A stretch of 64,000 nucleotides of DNA, from contig NZ_OOHJ01000036.1 in NCBI RefSeq assembly GCF_900323885.1, positions 1 to 64,000 on the forward strand. Reading direction: 5' to 3'. Each line of letters starts with the position of its first letter. Position 1 is the first letter of the stretch. Position numbers and translations under genes: made by a program. Below are positions 25,125-34,258 of this stretch, one piece after another. This DNA comes from [Actinomadura] parvosata subsp. kistnae. Its GTDB lineage: Bacteria > Actinomycetota > Actinomycetes > Streptosporangiales > Streptosporangiaceae. Under the pieces are notes generated by a model, which worked only from the letters and a program-made list of their open reading frames with translations, ran no database searches and had not been told where the DNA came from.

Positions 25125-26513
25125 TTGACCGTACAGAAGCGTCAGCCGCGCGGTGTCAGGGCGCTGGCCCTGCTCGCCGCGAGCGCCGTGGCCGCCTGCG
25201 CGGCCGGGTGCGCGCCCGGCTCCTCCGCCCCTCCCGCCGCCTCCTCCCCGCAGGCGAGCGCCACGGCCGTGCGCACCGACGCCGCCGGGCTCGGCAACGT
25301 CACCCTGACGGTCTGGGACCAGGAGGTGCGCGGCGGCCAGGCCGCCCAGATGGAGAAGCTGAACGCCGCCTTCCAGGCCAAGTACCCCAACATCAAGCTC
25401 AACCGGGTCTCCCGCTCCTTCGACGACCTGAACACCACGCTGCGCCTGGCCCTGAGCGGCAACGAGCCGCCGGACGTGGTGGAGGCCAACAACGGCCGCT
25501 CCTCCATGGGGGCGTTCGTCAAGGCGGGCCAGCTGCGTCCCCTCGACGCCTACGCGCAGGCGTACGGATGGAAGAGCCGCTACCCGGAGTCGGTGCTGCG
25601 GTACTCGCGCTACAGCGCCGACGGCAAGCTCTTCGGCGAGGGCAACCTGTACGGCCTGCCGCAGGTCGGCGAGGTCGTCGGCATCTTCTACAACGCCGCC
25701 AAGCTGAAAAAGCTCGGGCTGCGGCCGCCCAGGACGTGGGCCGAGTTCGAGACCGCCCTCGACCGGGCCAAGACGGGCGGCGAGGTGCCCCTGCAGTTCG
25801 GCAACCTCGACAAGTGGCCGGCCGTGCACGTGTTCGGCACCGTGCAGGGCCGCACCGTGCCGCCCTCCCAGATCGGCACGCTCGCCTTCGGCCGCAAGGG
25901 CGCCTCCTGGACCACGCCCGAGAACGTCAAGGCCGCCGAGCAGCTCGTGAGCTGGGTGGACAAGGGTTACTTCGCCAAGGGCTTCAACGGGCAGGGGTAC
26001 GACGCGGCGTGGCAGGCGTTCGGCAAGGGCCAGGGCGTCTTCCTCATCGCGGGCACCTGGCTGCTGGCCGACCTGCGGAAGGCGCTCGGCGCGGACCTCG
26101 GGTTCATGCTGCCGCCCGGCGCCACGGCCGACGCCGCGCCGGTGGCGACCGGGGGCACCGGGCTGCCGTTCGCGATCACGGCCAAGAGCCCGCACCCCGA
26201 CGCGGCGGCCGCGTACATCGACTTCATCACCAGCGAGGACGCGATGAAGGTGCTGACCGAGACCGGCAACCTGCCCGTCGCCGACACCGGCGAGCAGACG
26301 GTCGCCGACGGGCCGCAGCGGGAGGTGTTCACCGCGTTCGGGACGGTGACCGCCAAGGACGGGCTGGTGCCGTACCTCGACTACGCCACCCCCACCTTCG
26401 CCGACACGCTCGGCGCGGCCCTCCAGGATCTGCTGGCCAAGAAGGCGGCGCCCCGCGACTTCCTCGCCACGCTGGAGAAGGACTACAAGACCTTCGCCGA
26501 GAGCAACGGCTGA
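25125..26513 (+). CDS. ABC sugar-binding lipoprotein
   Basis: Solute-binding protein of 462 residues in the CUT1/family-1 group. It starts at TTG 25125 behind AAGGAG. The signal peptide ends in the lipobox AAGC near residue 28, so the mature protein is lipid-anchored outside the membrane. The fold is supported by LTVWDQEVRGGQAAQMEKLN and FQAKYPNIKLNRVSRSFDDL near the N-terminus and by GLPFAITAKSPHPDAAAAYI near 345. It delivers a sugar or short glycan to the two permeases encoded next. No ATPase gene is present in the cluster, so a shared MsiK-like ATPase is probably used, as is common in actinomycetes. Confidence 0.85.
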   Translation: MTVQKRQPRGVRALALLAASAVAACAAGCAPGSSAPPAASSPQASATAVRTDAAGLGNVTLTVWDQEVRGGQAAQMEKLNAAFQAKYPNIKLNRVSRSFDDLNTTLRLALSGNEPPDVVEANNGRSSMGAFVKAGQLRPLDAYAQAYGWKSRYPESVLRYSRYSADGKLFGEGNLYGLPQVGEVVGIFYNAAKLKKLGLRPPRTWAEFETALDRAKTGGEVPLQFGNLDKWPAVHVFGTVQGRTVPPSQIGTLAFGRKGASWTTPENVKAAEQLVSWVDKGYFAKGFNGQGYDAAWQAFGKGQGVFLIAGTWLLADLRKALGADLGFMLPPGATADAAPVATGGTGLPFAITAKSPHPDAAAAYIDFITSEDAMKVLTETGNLPVADTGEQTVADGPQREVFTAFGTVTAKDGLVPYLDYATPTFADTLGAALQDLLAKKAAPRDFLATLEKDYKTFAESNG

Positions 26514-26515
26514 GG

Positions 26516-27394
26516 ATGGCGGCACCCCCCGGCGAGCCCCGTCGCGTCGCCTACCTGTACCTGCTGCCCGCCTTCGCCGTCTATGCGGTGTTCCTGCTGT
26601 ACCCGATCGGCCGGGCCGTGCAGATCTCCCTGTACGACTGGGACGGCCTGTCCCTCGGCACCTGGGCCGGCCTCGACAACTACGTGGCCATCGTCGCCGA
26701 CGAGGGCCTGCGGGCCGCGTTCGGGCACGCCCTCGTCCTCATCGTCTTCTACGCCGCCGCGCCGCTGGTCATCGGCCTGGCGCTGGCCGCGATACTCAAC
26801 CACGCCAAGGTGCGCGGGCTCGGCTTCTTCCGTACCGTCGTGTTCCTGCCGCAGGTCATCGCCATGGTCGTGGTGGCGGTCGCGTGGCGGCGCGTCTACG
26901 CCCCCGACGGCTCGCTCAACGCGCTGCTCGGCGCGCTCGGCCTCGACGCGCTGACGCGCGGCTGGCTGGGCGACTACACCTTCGCACTGCCGGCGGTGGG
27001 CGTGGTCGGCACCTGGTTCGAGACGGGGCTGGTGACCGTGCTGCTGCTGGCCGGGATGAGCCGCATCCCCCTGTCGCTGTACGAGGCGGCGCGCCTCGAC
27101 GGGGCCGGGGCCGTGCGCGAGTTCTTCGCCGTCACGCTGCCGTCGGTGCGCGCGGAGATCGCGGTCGCGCTGACGCTGACGGTGATCGCCGCGCTGCGCA
27201 CCTTCGACCTCGTGTACGTCACCACGCGCGGCGGCCCCGGCGACTCCACGTCCGTGCCGTCGTACGAGGTCTACCACCGGGCCTTCGGGCTGGGCCAGGT
27301 CGGCTCGGCGGCGGCCATCGGCGTCACGCTCACCGTCGTGATCTTCGTGATCTCGTTCGGGATCAACCGCTTCGCCGACAGGAGGACCTCGTGA
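26516..27394 (+). CDS. ABC sugar transporter permease, MalF-like
   Basis: Membrane component of 292 residues with six predicted helices. The first helix is YLYLLPAFAVYAVFLLYPIG, typical of CUT1 permeases. The EAA loop that contacts the ATPase is LYEAARLDGAGAVREFFAVTLP near 180-201. The ATG is two bases after the binding-protein stop and GAGG is used as a ribosome binding site, so expression is coupled. It pairs with the next permease. Confidence 0.85.
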   Translation: MAAPPGEPRRVAYLYLLPAFAVYAVFLLYPIGRAVQISLYDWDGLSLGTWAGLDNYVAIVADEGLRAAFGHALVLIVFYAAAPLVIGLALAAILNHAKVRGLGFFRTVVFLPQVIAMVVVAVAWRRVYAPDGSLNALLGALGLDALTRGWLGDYTFALPAVGVVGTWFETGLVTVLLLAGMSRIPLSLYEAARLDGAGAVREFFAVTLPSVRAEIAVALTLTVIAALRTFDLVYVTTRGGPGDSTSVPSYEVYHRAFGLGQVGSAAAIGVTLTVVIFVISFGINRFADRRTS

Positions 27395-27407
27395 ACGGGA
27401 GGATCCG

Positions 27408-28208
27408 GTGATCTCGCGCGGGGAACGGGCGGCCAACTACATCATCCTGTCCCTCTTCGCCGCCTTCGCCCTCTACCCCGTCGTCGTCATCCTGGCCGCC
27501 GCGCTCGGCCCGGCCCGGCGCGGCGGCACCGCCGGGCTCGCCAACTTCGCCGCCGCCTGGGAGATCGGCCGGTTCGGCTCCTACCTGCGCACCAGCCTCG
27601 CCGTGTCGGTGTTCGTCGTGGTCGTCAGCGTCGTGCTGTCCATCATGAGCGGGTACGCGTTCGGCACCATGCGCTTCCGCGGCCGGTCCCTGCTGTTCTA
27701 CCTGTTCATGCTCGGGATCATGATGCCGAGCGAGGCCGTCGCCGTGCCGCTCTACTTCGACCTACGCTCCCTCGGGCTGATCGACACGTTCTGGTCGATC
27801 TCGCTGCCGCAGGTGGCGCTGTCCGTGGCGTTCGGCACGTTCTGGATGCGGGCCTACTTCCTCGCCTCGAACCGCGCGATCGTCGAGGCGGCCCGCATCG
27901 ACGGCGCGTCGAGCTGGCGCATCCTCTGGCAGGTCCTGCTGCCCGCCGCCCGGCCGGCCGTGGTCACGCTGACCGTGCTCGTGTTCATGTGGACGTGGAA
28001 CGAGTTCCTCATCCCGCTCATCATGGTGACCAGCGAGTCGCTGCGGACCGCGCCCTTGGGACTGGCCTTCTTCCAGGGGCAGTACACCTCCGGGTTCACG
28101 CTGCTGGCGGCCGGCTCGGTCATCGTGGCCACGCCCGTCGTGATCTTCTACCTGTTCCTCCAGCGCCACTTCGTCCGCGGGCTGCTCCAGGGGGCGGTCC
28201 GCGAGTAA
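27408..28208 (+). CDS. ABC sugar transporter permease, MalG-like
   Basis: Membrane component of 266 residues with about six helices. The EAA loop is IVEAARIDGASSWRILWQVLLP near 157-178. The C-terminal region FLQRHFVRGLLQGAVRE is typical of MalG-type permeases. It starts at GTG 27408 after GGGAGG, 13 bp from the preceding stop. With the MalF-like partner it forms the pore; the cytoplasmic ATPase is not encoded here. Confidence 0.85.
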   Translation: MISRGERAANYIILSLFAAFALYPVVVILAAALGPARRGGTAGLANFAAAWEIGRFGSYLRTSLAVSVFVVVVSVVLSIMSGYAFGTMRFRGRSLLFYLFMLGIMMPSEAVAVPLYFDLRSLGLIDTFWSISLPQVALSVAFGTFWMRAYFLASNRAIVEAARIDGASSWRILWQVLLPAARPAVVTLTVLVFMWTWNEFLIPLIMVTSESLRTAPLGLAFFQGQYTSGFTLLAAGSVIVATPVVIFYLFLQRHFVRGLLQGAVRE

Positions 28209-28223
28209 ACCACCGGAGGTTCG

Positions 28224-31200
28224 ATGCGTACCAGACCCGCCAGACCGGCGGCCGGGCCCACGGCCACCGCCCGCTCTCCGCTCGCGACCCGGGCGCTCGC
28301 CGCCGCGGCCGCACTCACGCTCACCCTCGCCCTCGCACCCACCACCCCCGCCGCCGCCGGCACCGGGGCCGCCGCGGCCGTGGACCTCGACGCCCTGTTC
28401 ATCGGCGCCCACCCCGACGACGAGGCGTTCACCCTGTCCACGCTCGGCCAGTGGAACGAGGACCACGACGTCCGCACCGGCGTCGTCACCGTCACCAGGG
28501 GCGAGGGCGGCGGCAACGCCGTCGGCCCCGAGGAGGGCCCCGCGCTCGGGCTGCTGCGCGAGGCCGAGGAACGCTCGGCCGTCGGCAAGGCGGGCATCGG
28601 GGAGGTGTTCAACCTCGACGACGTCGACTTCTACTACACCGTCAGCGCGCCGCTGACCGACCAGGTGTGGGGCGGCGACACCCTGGAGAAGGTGGTCCGG
28701 CTCGTCCGCACGACCCGGCCCGAGATCCTGCTCACCATGGACCCGGCCCCCACCCCGGGCAACCACGGCAACCACCAGGAGGCCGCCCGGCTGGCCGTGG
28801 AGGCGTTCTACGCGGCGGCCGACCCGAAGAGGTTCCCCGAGCAGATCAGCCGGGAGGGACTGCGCCCGTTCGCGCCCGCCCGCCTGCTCACCGGCGGCGC
28901 CCGCGGCACCTCGCAGCCCGGCCCCGATTGCGCTTCGACCTTCCGCCCCACGAACCCCGCACAGAACGTCTACGGCGTGTGGAGCGGCCGCCCCTCGCCG
29001 AGCCGCGGCAAGACGTGGGCGGCCGTGGAACGCGACGCACAACGCGTCTACGCCTCCCAGGGCTGGGCCGGCTTCCCCGACGTACCGACCGACCCGGCCC
29101 AGCTCACCTGCGACTTCTTCACGCAGGTGGACGCGCGCGTCCCCTTCCCCGAGCCCGGCACCCCGGCCGCCGCCGCCCCGACCGCCATCCTCGACGGCGC
29201 CCTGACCAGGCCGAACGGCAGCGCCCCGCTCGGCACCCGGCTCAGCCTGCGCACCAGCACGTTCGACGTCCGCCCCGGCACGCCGTTCACCGTCGAGGTC
29301 ACTGCCCAGGCACCACCCCGCGAACCCCTCGGCCGCTCCTCCGTCACCCTCCGCCTCCCCGAGGGCTGGAAGGCCGACCCGGCGAACGCGAACGACGCCC
29401 AGGCCACCAGCCCCGCGAACACACCCGACCCCCAGGCGAGCACCACGGACACACCTGAGGCACAGGCCAACACCACAGACACACCTGACGCACAGGCCAA
29501 CACCACGGACACACCTGACGCACAGGCCAGCACGACGCAGACCTCCGGCGCACCCACTTCGCCAGACCCAACCGACCCCTCGCGCCCTGACCCCTCGCGC
29601 CCTGACCCCTCGCGCCCTGACCCCTCGCGCCCTGACCCCTCGCGCCCTGACCCCTCGCGCCCTGACTCCTCGCGCCCTGACCCCTCGCGCCCTGACCCCT
29701 CGCGCCCTGACCCCTCGCGCCCTGACTCCTCGATCTCTGGCTCTTCGCACTCGACCAGCACCCCAGCCTCAGCCGGCTCCCCGAGCCCCGGCTCCTCGCG
29801 CGCGGTCACGGCGCCGGGCACCATCGACCTGGGCAAGCTGTCGGCGGGGCGCAGCGGCACGGCGACGTTCACCGTGACGCCGCCCTCCCAGGCACCCCTG
29901 GGCCGCGCCCGCATCGGAGCCGTGCTGACGACAGAGCGCGGCGGCGGCTACACGGACCGGCAGGTCGAGGTCGGCCGCTCCGTACGGGCCGCACAGCAGC
30001 CCCTCCCCCAGGTGGCCCAGTTCGAGAAGTGGACCGGCGAGGTGGGCGTGCCGCAACTCCGCGGCCTGGTCACCCCCGTGCTCACCCTCCCGTCCGGCGG
30101 CACCCGGCAGGTCGGCGTCGTGGTCACGAACGTGAGCGACACGCCCCGCTCCGGCACCGTACGCATGGACCTCCCGCCAGGCTTCACCGCCGACCGCACC
30201 GAAGCCCCGTACACGAACCTCGCGGCGGGAGCCTCGACGACGCTCCCGTTCACCGTCACCAACGCCGACCCCACCCTGAAGACCTCGAACGAGGGCGGCG
30301 ACTACACCTACACCCTCACCACCACCGCCGAGGACGGCACCACCACCAGCCGCCCCGCCCTCGAGCTGGTGCCCGCCACGTCGGTGCCGCAGGCGTCCGC
30401 CGCACCCACCGTGGACGGCGCCGAGTCCGACGGCGAGTACGGCGGCGCCGCCCTGGACATCTCCCGCCTCTGGGAGGGCACCGCGTGCTCCTCGGCGGCC
30501 GACTGCTCCGGCACGGCCAAGCTGACCTGGCACGACGACACCCTGTACGTGCTGGTGCACGTGCGTGACGACGTGCTCGGCACCCGCCTGGCGGCCTCCG
30601 ACTGCAAGCGCCACTGGCGTACGGACTCGGTGGAGATCACCCTCGACCCGCGCGGCACGTCCGAGAACACCTCAACCACCTTCAAAACGGCCGTGCTCCC
30701 GGTGACCGCCGAAGGCCCGCCCTGCCACCTCCGCGACGCCGACAACCGCCAGGGCCCCGGCGAGGAGACCGCCCCGGGGATGCGGGTCGCCTCGAAGGTC
30801 TCGACCGGCGCGTACACGGTGGAGCTGTCCATCCCGATGGAGGTCCTGCCCGGCGCGGTCGACCCCGCCCACCTGGGCCTGAACATCCTCGTCTACGACT
30901 CCGACACCCAGGACAGAACCGGCCAGACCCGCATCGGCTGGTCGACGTGGGGCGGCGTCCAGGGCGACCCGTACCGCTGGGGCGTGGCCACCCTCCCCGG
31001 CTACCAGCCCCCACCCGACCGCCCCACCACCCCACCGACGCCGATCATCCCGAACACCGCCCTGTCCAGCCTCGACTCACCGCAGTCCCTGGAACAGTCG
31101 GTCCGCATCCACGTCCCACCCTCCGGCCCCGCCGCCCCACCCACCCAAACCGCCCACACCCTCGCGGCCTCCGCCGCTCGCGACACGGTCCGGGTCACCC

Positions 31201-31406
31201 TCCGCACCACCTCCCGCGGCGAGGCCCACCTGTTCGTCCGAGACACGCAGGGAACGGCAGGCAGCCGCGTCGTCAAAATCCCGACCAGGGGCACCACCAC
31301 CGTCACCATCCCCCTGACCCGCCCCCTCAGCACCAACCCCACGGTGGTAACCGGCTGGCAGGCCCCCAACGGCGGAACAGCCGCCTCCCAGGTAGCAGTG
31401 CGATGA
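28224..31406 (+). CDS. Large secreted PIG-L-type deacetylase with CBM9-like domain
   Basis: Secreted protein of 1060 residues at the end of the sugar operon. Residues 1-47 are a signal peptide. The PIG-L/LmbE deacetylase domain (about 52-310) has the zinc motif FIGAHPDDEAF and a later histidine in NHGNHQEAARL. Members remove N-acetyl groups from GlcNAc-containing substrates. A NEW3-like beta-sandwich begins near 335, is interrupted by two tandem-repeat linkers (about 395-510), and resumes near 530 and 610. Residues about 720-930 resemble a CBM9/DOMON-type sugar-binding module (TVDGAESDGEYGGAAL, TWHDDTLYVLVHVRDD). The operon suggests that it deacetylates an extracellular amino-sugar glycan before uptake. 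Confidence 0.8.
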   Translation: MRTRPARPAAGPTATARSPLATRALAAAAALTLTLALAPTTPAAAGTGAAAAVDLDALFIGAHPDDEAFTLSTLGQWNEDHDVRTGVVTVTRGEGGGNAVGPEEGPALGLLREAEERSAVGKAGIGEVFNLDDVDFYYTVSAPLTDQVWGGDTLEKVVRLVRTTRPEILLTMDPAPTPGNHGNHQEAARLAVEAFYAAADPKRFPEQISREGLRPFAPARLLTGGARGTSQPGPDCASTFRPTNPAQNVYGVWSGRPSPSRGKTWAAVERDAQRVYASQGWAGFPDVPTDPAQLTCDFFTQVDARVPFPEPGTPAAAAPTAILDGALTRPNGSAPLGTRLSLRTSTFDVRPGTPFTVEVTAQAPPREPLGRSSVTLRLPEGWKADPANANDAQATSPANTPDPQASTTDTPEAQANTTDTPDAQANTTDTPDAQASTTQTSGAPTSPDPTDPSRPDPSRPDPSRPDPSRPDPSRPDPSRPDSSRPDPSRPDPSRPDPSRPDSSISGSSHSTSTPASAGSPSPGSSRAVTAPGTIDLGKLSAGRSGTATFTVTPPSQAPLGRARIGAVLTTERGGGYTDRQVEVGRSVRAAQQPLPQVAQFEKWTGEVGVPQLRGLVTPVLTLPSGGTRQVGVVVTNVSDTPRSGTVRMDLPPGFTADRTEAPYTNLAAGASTTLPFTVTNADPTLKTSNEGGDYTYTLTTTAEDGTTTSRPALELVPATSVPQASAAPTVDGAESDGEYGGAALDISRLWEGTACSSAADCSGTAKLTWHDDTLYVLVHVRDDVLGTRLAASDCKRHWRTDSVEITLDPRGTSENTSTTFKTAVLPVTAEGPPCHLRDADNRQGPGEETAPGMRVASKVSTGAYTVELSIPMEVLPGAVDPAHLGLNILVYDSDTQDRTGQTRIGWSTWGGVQGDPYRWGVATLPGYQPPPDRPTTPPTPIIPNTALSSLDSPQSLEQSVRIHVPPSGPAAPPTQTAHTLAASAARDTVRVTLRTTSRGEAHLFVRDTQGTAGSRVVKIPTRGTTTVTIPLTRPLSTNPTVVTGWQAPNGGTAASQVAVR
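29418..29537 (+). repeat. Four 30-bp in-frame repeats in the deacetylase linker
   Basis: Four consecutive 30-bp units (29418, 29448, 29478, 29508) encode variants of DTPDAQANTT. The second to fourth copies differ by only a few bases while the first is more diverged, indicating recent expansion. The linker is Thr-rich and could be O-mannosylated. Confidence 0.85.
29581..29730 (+). repeat. Ten perfect-phase 15-bp repeats encoding RPDPS
   Basis: The unit CGCGCCCTGACCCCT is repeated exactly ten times without interruption. Copies six and ten carry one identical C-to-T change that turns Pro into Ser. The encoded stretch is a rigid, charged Pro/Asp/Arg/Ser linker. Near-identity of the copies means the array is young and probably length-variable. 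Confidence 0.92.
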
Positions 31407-31432
31407 CCACGGATTAGCCGCACCCAGGGCCG

Positions 31433-31468
31433 GGCAGCCCCACCGCAAGCCGCTCGAACGGGGCTGCC
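31433..31468 (+). terminator. Hairpin after the deacetylase operon
   Basis: GGCAGCCCC (31433-31441) pairs perfectly with GGGGCTGCC (31460-31468) across an 18-nt loop, 27 bp after the operon stop. There is no U-tract, which is usual for terminators in this kind of genome. The following bases repeat a roughly 37-bp motif (CGAACGGGGC then CGAATGGGGC, each followed by a CCCACCAGCCG block). Confidence 0.4.
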
Positions 31469-31542
31469 TGCCCACCAGCCGATCGAATGGGGCCGCCCGC
31501 CCACCAGCCGCCCCAGCCTCACGCCCATGCCCTCGCCCACGC

Positions 31543-31824
31543 TCAGTCGTCGTCGGACCGGTACGTGAGGATCAGAGCGACCAGGATGACGCCGGCCACC
31601 GCGATGCTGAACGCCTCCATCGAGATGAATGCCGCCCCCAGGCACACCACCCCCGCGGCAATGGACAGCACGACCACGAGCGTGTTCCGGCTCATCCGGG
31701 CTCGTTCCGGCTCAGGAGGCGGGACGACGGCGGTCAGCGGCAGCGGCTCCCATAAGATGCCGCATTCCGGACACTGCCACGGCTGGTGGCTCATGGAGTC
31801 GGGACGCATGCACTGGTGCTTCAC
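31543..31824 (-). CDS. Small zinc-ribbon-like membrane protein
   Basis: Protein of 93 residues starting MKHQCMRPDSMSHQPWQCPECG. A single cysteine followed by a CPEC pair suggests a small metal-binding or disulfide knuckle. It is followed by two hydrophobic helices (about 44-63 and 67-86) and an acidic tail, YRSDDD. GTG at 31822-31824 has GGAGGA nine bases upstream and is preferred to the far longer open frame. I do not know its role. The 253 bp between it and the prolyl oligopeptidase gene show no gene. Confidence 0.5.
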   Translation of the reverse strand: MKHQCMRPDSMSHQPWQCPECGILWEPLPLTAVVPPPEPERARMSRNTLVVVLSIAAGVVCLGAAFISMEAFSIAVAGVILVALILTYRSDDD

Positions 31825-32077
31825 TCGGCGCTTCCTCCGCGATCTCGTCACTGCCCGGGCTCCCCCGCCCCACCACAGGCGCCCACGGCCCGTACGGCGG
31901 GTTCTCTCGGCCGTACGGTAGAGCATCGGAACGACAGGACGATCACCGTCGAACCGCCTCGCCGAGGCGACACGCCCATCGGACCAGCTCACCGAGCCAC
32001 GCGACCAGCCATGCTCCTCTCCCGTACGACCCGCCACGATCCTCCCCATGCGTCGCGCCGAAGCCCTTCCAGCGCGG

Positions 32078-34219
32078 TCAGCCTGTCACCGGAACCAGGC
32101 CCAGTTCGCGCATGACGAACGCCAACCAGTACGTCTGCTGCTCCACGATCGTGCTCCAGTTCGCCCCGCCGTGCCCCGCGCCCTCCCACACCCGCAGCAA
32201 CACCGGATGGGAGGAGGTCGTGGCGGCCTGGGCGCGGGCGGCGAACTTGCGGGCGTGCCAGGCGGGGCAGCGGGGGTCGTTGGCGCCGGCGTCGAGGAGG
32301 ATCGCCGGGTAGGGGGTGCCGGGCTCGATGTGGTGGTAGGGGGAGTAGGACATGAGGACGGGGGCGTCGGCGGGGTCGTTCGGGTTGCCGTATTCGGGGA
32401 GGGTCGCGGCGGTGCCGAGCGGGTCGCGGGCGACGCGCATCAGGTCGAGTTTCGGTGCCTGGCACACCGCCACCCGCCACAGCGCCGGCCGTTGGGTGGC
32501 GGCGACGGCGGCGAGCAGGCCGCCGTTGGAGGCGCCCTGCACGGCCAGCCGGTCGGGGGTGGTGATGCCGTCGGCGATGAGCTGGTGGGCGATGGCGTAG
32601 AGGTCGTCGAAGCTGTTCTGTTTGGCGTGCAGGCGGCCGGCCTCCCACCATTGGAGCCCGAACTCGCCGCCGCCGCGCACGTGGGCGTGCGCGTACACGC
32701 CGCCCGCCTCGACGAACGCCGCCACCGGGCCCAGGTAGGAGGCCAGCTCGGCGATGTTGAAGCCGCCGTAGGCGTGGATGAGGGTGGGGTGGGGGCGGGA
32801 GCGGTCGAGGTCGGCGCGGTGGACCAGGGTGCAGGGCACGGGGGTGCCGTCGGCGGAGGTGGCCAGGATGCGGGTGGTGACCAGCCCGGGCAGGGTGTGG
32901 CCGGCCCCTTGCAGCTTGGTGAGCGTGCCGGTGCGGAGGGCGTAGTGGTGGACCGTCGGGGACTGGGTGTAGGAGGTGTAGCCGAAGGTGATGGCGTCGT
33001 CGCAGCCGATGACCTGGTCCATCACGCCGAGGGCGACGACGCCCTGGGCGACCGAGCTGACCGTGCCGGGGCCCGGCAGCGGCACCTCGCCGACGTCTTC
33101 GCCGTCGAGGGTGAGGACGCGGATGCGGGAGACGATGCCGGACGGGGTGTCGGCCAGCTCGCCGAGCACCAGCCGGTCGCCCGCCTGCGTCACGCCGGTG
33201 AGCACGGAGTCGCTTCCGGGGATCAGCTCGCTCCAGGTGGCCTGGTCGCCGGGGGTGTCGAGCGGGATGCGGACGAGCCTGCCGCGCGGGGCGCCGGCCG
33301 TGGTGACGGCGAGGTAGGAGTCGCCGACGAGCACGCCCTTGTAGAGGTGCTCGGTGTCGGTGATGAACTCGCGCCACTGCCAGGACGGCTCGCCCTCGCC
33401 CTGCGGCTCGTCGAGGCGGGCCAGGAAGTGGGGCCGGGGCCGCAGGTGGTCGACCTGGAGGAGGGCCCATCGGCCGTCGCGGGAGATCTTGGGGATGGCG
33501 TACATGTGCGGGATGTCGAGTGGCTCGGGCTCGGTGGGCGGGGGCTGGCCGATGCGGTGGAAGAACAGCCGCCAGCGCAGCGGCGACGGCGGCGCGGGTT
33601 TCGCACCCGCACCGGGCGCGGCGGCGGCGGTGGCGGGCGGGGTGTGGTTGGCCATGTAGAAGAAGCCGGTGCAGTCGGGGAGCCAGGCGACCAGGCCGGG
33701 GCGTTGCTGGGGGACGCCGTCCAGCAGGACCTTGCCCGTGTCGATCTCGATGACCTTGAGCTCGGGCAGCTCCCGCCCCGACGCGTCGAGCGAGTACGCC
33801 AGCAGCCGCCCGTCAGGTGAGGGCTGCGGGCTCATGCGCAGCGGGGTGCCGTCGGTGGACAGCTCGTTGAGGTCGAGGACGGGCCGCCAGGGGCCGGTGA
33901 CGTCGTCGGCCGTCTCGAGCACCATGAGGTCGCGCCCGTCGGGGACGCGGGCGCGGAACCATCGGGGGCCGTGGCGGACGGGGACCACGAGGTTGCGGGC
34001 GTCCATCTGCTCGACGAGCTCGCCGACGCGGGCGGCGAGGCGGTCGTAGTGGGGCCAGGCGTGCACGTAGGAGCGGGCCAGGTCGTCCTGGGCGCGCTGC
34101 CAGGCGGCCACGCCGTCGCCGTCGTCGTCCTCCAGCCATTGGTAGGGGTCGTCGAACACCAGCCCGCCGACCTCGTTGCGCTCCGGCCGCCGGGGGGCGG
34201 CGGGATAGGTGATGCTCAT
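32078..34219 (-). CDS. Prolyl oligopeptidase (S9A serine peptidase)
   Basis: Cytoplasmic-type peptidase of 713 residues cleaving short proline-containing peptides. The N-terminal region RRPERNEVGGLVFDDPYQWL is typical. A seven-bladed propeller spans roughly 75-430, and the catalytic domain has the nucleophile Ser near 564 in QGASNGGLLA, the Asp region AILLDAGANDPR and the catalytic His in GAGHGGANW near 685. There is no signal peptide. It lies 39 bp downstream of the MerR gene and is probably co-transcribed with it, implying control by that regulator. Confidence 0.92.
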   Translation of the reverse strand: MSITYPAAPRRPERNEVGGLVFDDPYQWLEDDDGDGVAAWQRAQDDLARSYVHAWPHYDRLAARVGELVEQMDARNLVVPVRHGPRWFRARVPDGRDLMVLETADDVTGPWRPVLDLNELSTDGTPLRMSPQPSPDGRLLAYSLDASGRELPELKVIEIDTGKVLLDGVPQQRPGLVAWLPDCTGFFYMANHTPPATAAAAPGAGAKPAPPSPLRWRLFFHRIGQPPPTEPEPLDIPHMYAIPKISRDGRWALLQVDHLRPRPHFLARLDEPQGEGEPSWQWREFITDTEHLYKGVLVGDSYLAVTTAGAPRGRLVRIPLDTPGDQATWSELIPGSDSVLTGVTQAGDRLVLGELADTPSGIVSRIRVLTLDGEDVGEVPLPGPGTVSSVAQGVVALGVMDQVIGCDDAITFGYTSYTQSPTVHHYALRTGTLTKLQGAGHTLPGLVTTRILATSADGTPVPCTLVHRADLDRSRPHPTLIHAYGGFNIAELASYLGPVAAFVEAGGVYAHAHVRGGGEFGLQWWEAGRLHAKQNSFDDLYAIAHQLIADGITTPDRLAVQGASNGGLLAAVAATQRPALWRVAVCQAPKLDLMRVARDPLGTAATLPEYGNPNDPADAPVLMSYSPYHHIEPGTPYPAILLDAGANDPRCPAWHARKFAARAQAATTSSHPVLLRVWEGAGHGGANWSTIVEQQTYWLAFVMRELGLVPVTG

Positions 34220-34258
34220 GGGGGTCCTTTCGGAGAAGAGGGATGAGGCCGGGCGCGG

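Noticed and set aside
28224..29914. Repeat-encoded open frames opposite the deacetylase (Arg-Gly-Val and Glu-Gly-Ser-Gly repeats)
   Set aside because: They are shadows of the 15-bp repeats; the plus-strand frame has the signal peptide and zinc motif.
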